From Betaproteobacteria bacterium (lineage in GTDB: Bacteria > Pseudomonadota > Gammaproteobacteria > Burkholderiales > SG8-39), in NCBI GenBank assembly GCA_947482825.1, contig CANKMT010000057.1, positions 1 through 36,255 of the forward strand: DNA of 36,255 nucleotides, read 5' to 3'. The notes beneath the pieces are model-generated. The model saw only the letters and a list, made by a program, of their open reading frames with translations. It did no database searches and was not told the DNA's origin. Below, piece after piece: positions 34,597-36,255 of the stretch (its first letter is position 1; every line of letters starts with the position of its first letter). The position numbers and the translations under genes are program-made.

Positions 34597-34672
34597 CGCG
34601 GGGTGGGGAGCTACTGACATTTTTTTCCTAAACCCCGCGCGGATATTGGCTCTCCGGGGAACTTACTGACAT
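34597..34672 (+). promoter_or_regulatory. duplicated ribosome-binding/start segment in a long-loop hairpin
   Basis: ggggagctactgacat (34605-34620) is nearly repeated as ggggaacttactgacat (34656-34672), whose final at is the start of the transporter ATG. The first copy lies in the loop of an 8-bp stem, cgcggggt (34597-34604) with accccgcg (34632-34639). The first copy has no G after at, so it offers a Shine-Dalgarno site without a start codon. It may be a local duplication or a ribosome standby site; no function is shown. Confidence 0.4.
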
Positions 34673-35933
34673 GGACCTGTTCGGAATTCCGCTCGATTTC
34701 GTGCTTTTCGCGCTGACGCTGCTCGGCGTGGCGTTGTTCCATCACCACACGCTGGCGGTCGCTTTGACCGGTCTCGCGGTCATTACGCTGTACAAGCTGG
34801 GGTTCACCGGATTCAAGGCGGGGCCGGGTTTCGGCGGGCTTGTGACCCACCTGCATCACGAGTGGGTGATCCTGTCCAACCTGCTGCTCCTGCTGCTCGG
34901 GTTTGCGCTGCTCTCCAACCACTTCGAGAAGAGCCGCATCCCGGCGATCCTGCCGCGTTTCCTGCCGGACGACTGGAAGGGCGGCTTCGTGCTGCTCGTA
35001 ATGATCTTCGTGCTGTCCTCGTTCCTCGACAATATCGCCGCAGCGATCATTGGCGGGACGATGGCCGGCGCGGTGTTTCGCGGCAAGGTGCATATCGGCT
35101 ACCTGGCGGCCATCGTGGCCGCCTCCAATGCCGGCGGGTCCGGGAGCGTCGTCGGCGACACGACAACCACGATGATGTGGATCGACGGCGTGAGTCCGGT
35201 CGACGTGCTCGAAGCCTACGTGGCGGCCGGTGTCGCGATGTTCATTTTTGGCATCCCGGCCGCGATGCAGCAACACCGGTACTCCCCGATTGTGAAGGAC
35301 GCTCCGGCCGGCATCACGGTGGATTGGGCCCGCGTGGCGATCGTCGCCTTCATCCTGTTGGCTGCGATCGGCGTCAATGTGGTCGTGAACGTGAACTTCC
35401 GCCACCTGTCGGACGCCTTCCCGTTCATCGGCGCCGGCGTCTGGGTGGCGATTCTCGTGGCCGCGATCTGGAGGCATCCCGAGTGGTCGCTGCTTCCCGG
35501 GGCTTTCAAGGGCAGCGTGTTCCTGCTTTCGCTGATCCTGTGCGCGTCCATGATGCCGGTCGAGAAGCTTCCGGCCGCCTCCTGGCAGACCGCGTTCGGC
35601 CTGGGCTTCGTTTCGGCGGTGTTCGACAACATCCCGCTTACCGCGCTGGCGCTGAAGCAGGGCGGCTACGACTGGGGATTCCTGGCCTACGCGGTGGGAT
35701 TCGGCGGCTCGATGATCTGGTTCGGGTCGAGCGCCGGCGTCGCGCTTGCCAACATGTACCCGGAGGCGAAATCGGTCGGCCTCTGGCTCAGGCATGGCTG
35801 GTATGTCGCGGTGGCCTACGTGATTGGGTTTTTCGTGCTGTTGGCCCTGCTGGGCTGGCACCCGAATGAAAGGCATAAAGCGGCACCTGCCGCTCCGGCG
35901 GCCGGGATTGCGGCAGGCCAGACCGGGGGTTAG
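34671..35933 (+). CDS. ArsB/NhaD-superfamily ion transporter (citrate-transporter-like domain)
   Basis: 420 residues with about 11-12 membrane helices and a short alanine/proline-rich cytosolic tail. Two inverted-repeat-type signatures are visible: SSFLDNIAAAIIGGTMAGAV with AASNAGGSGSVVGDTTTTMM in the first half, and SAVFDNIPLTALALKQGGYD with GFGGSMIWFGSSAGVALAN in the second. The paired DN motifs and glycine-rich stretches are typical of the ion transporter superfamily of NhaD sodium/proton antiporters and related anion carriers. Substrate undecided. It follows pntB by 81 bp and has its own ggggaa site. Coupling of a sodium/proton antiporter to the proton-driven transhydrogenase would make physiological sense but is inference. 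Confidence 0.85.
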   Translation: MDLFGIPLDFVLFALTLLGVALFHHHTLAVALTGLAVITLYKLGFTGFKAGPGFGGLVTHLHHEWVILSNLLLLLLGFALLSNHFEKSRIPAILPRFLPDDWKGGFVLLVMIFVLSSFLDNIAAAIIGGTMAGAVFRGKVHIGYLAAIVAASNAGGSGSVVGDTTTTMMWIDGVSPVDVLEAYVAAGVAMFIFGIPAAMQQHRYSPIVKDAPAGITVDWARVAIVAFILLAAIGVNVVVNVNFRHLSDAFPFIGAGVWVAILVAAIWRHPEWSLLPGAFKGSVFLLSLILCASMMPVEKLPAASWQTAFGLGFVSAVFDNIPLTALALKQGGYDWGFLAYAVGFGGSMIWFGSSAGVALANMYPEAKSVGLWLRHGWYVAVAYVIGFFVLLALLGWHPNERHKAAPAAPAAGIAAGQTGG

Positions 35934-35961
35934 AATCTTCCGGCTTTCCCTCGCAACCAAA

Positions 35962-36255
35962 GGGCGGCTACAGCCCCGATCCAATAATCTTCCTGATTAG
36001 CGACTTGCCTCAGCCACACGAATGGCGAAGGCAGGGGTTGGGCTTGTGAGGCACGCGGCGCGTAACAGGCGAGCCAAGATGGAACGCAGATTGAAGCGAG
36101 GACGGTTGAATCGATATTGGGCCTCAGCGAGGTAGCGATGGGCGTACTTGGCAAAGGCGAACGCGTGGTAGGTACCGTCCAGGGAGCGCTTGAGGTTCCC
36201 CAGGAAGGTATTGACCGCTCGAAACTGCGGCAACCCGGTACTGGCCTTGCCCCCG
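35962..36255 (-). mobile_element. IS1595-type insertion sequence, one end only
   Basis: The element continues beyond the window. Its outer end probably lies near 35962-35980, where gggcggctacagccccgatc precedes the transposase stop by about 20-30 bp. The opposite inverted repeat is not in view, so the exact boundary is a guess. Confidence 0.5.
35997..36255 (-). CDS. IS1595-family (ISXO2-like) transposase, C-terminal part
   Basis: About 86 C-terminal residues, open through the window edge. The sequence AVNTFLGNLKRSLDGTYHAF, then KYAHRYLAEAQYRFNRPRFN and LLRAACLTSP, is characteristic of the end of the DDE (ISXO2-like) domain of IS1595 transposases, including the conserved N-x-LGN-K and YHAF motifs and the catalytic glutamate region (YLAEAQYRFNR). 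The N-terminal part with the zinc-finger and first aspartates is outside. No stop or frameshift is seen in the part present. Confidence 0.85.
   Translation of the reverse strand, partial: GGKASTGLPQFRAVNTFLGNLKRSLDGTYHAFAFAKYAHRYLAEAQYRFNRPRFNLRSILARLLRAACLTSPTPAFAIRVAEASR

Noticed and set aside
1..36255. tRNA, rRNA, CRISPR array, riboswitch or replication origin
   Set aside because: I saw no cloverleaf with a CCA end, no regularly spaced direct repeats and no conserved riboswitch or DnaA-box cluster anywhere in the intergenic regions.

Overview
The window looks like a high-GC betaproteobacterial chromosome segment of a respiratory organism with sulfur-oxidising and possibly autotrophic traits. 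This rests on the radC / coaBC-dut cluster, the clpS-clpA pair with a cold-shock gene remnant, flavocytochrome c sulfide dehydrogenase, a glycolate oxidase operon and a proton-translocating transhydrogenase. No ribosomal or tRNA gene is visible, so the order cannot be fixed. Both ends fall in repeat-type DNA: a 177-bp inverted-repeat element at the left and an IS1595-type transposase at the right. This would fit a whole draft contig broken at repeats (inference).

Layout. 1-3104: MITE-like element, 5'-truncated ankyrin-repeat gene, radC (minus), then coaBC and dut overlapping by 4 nt. 3106-7367 (minus): fccB-fccA (sulfide:cytochrome c oxidoreductase) and clpA-clpS (N-end-rule protease adaptor and unfoldase). 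7368-7822: a broken cold-shock gene that keeps its terminator. 7903-11731 (minus): an unrecognised 458-residue protein, a HupE/UreJ-type membrane protein with a perfect EF-hand loop, and a helical-repeat protein overlapping it. 11947-13000 (plus): two tiny secreted, extremely charged proteins and a secreted DUF192 protein. 13091-13687 (minus): a PuuD-like membrane protein. 13800-15854: a decayed IS630-family element that carries an apparently intact IS4-family element (1415 bp, 16-bp perfect inverted repeats, 9-bp target duplication). The IS630 element landed in the last codons of a SulP transporter gene and changed its C-terminus.

15835-24459: two divergent SulP anion transporters. The rightward one has a ~135-residue hydrophilic, coiled-coil-like insert and lies 2 nt from hyi-glcD-glcE-glcF, a glycolate salvage operon. 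SulP members include sulfate and bicarbonate carriers, so a link between bicarbonate uptake and photorespiratory glycolate recycling is an attractive inference. 24544-30646: a membrane-anchored multi-PAS diguanylate cyclase, an MsbA-like ABC exporter, and a fused osmoprotectant-type binding protein/permease overlapping the exporter gene by 4 nt with no cognate ATPase nearby. 30683-31363: a type II toxin-antitoxin module (RHH-like antitoxin plus PIN toxin) with a palindromic operator candidate. 31583-35933: pntA-pntB and an ArsB/NhaD-superfamily ion transporter. 35997-36255: 3' part of an IS1595-type transposase.

The most unusual material is the SulP-with-insert/glycolate operon, the pair of charged micro-proteins, the orphan 458-residue protein and the nested insertion sequences. 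I see no CRISPR array, phage module or recognisable defence island.
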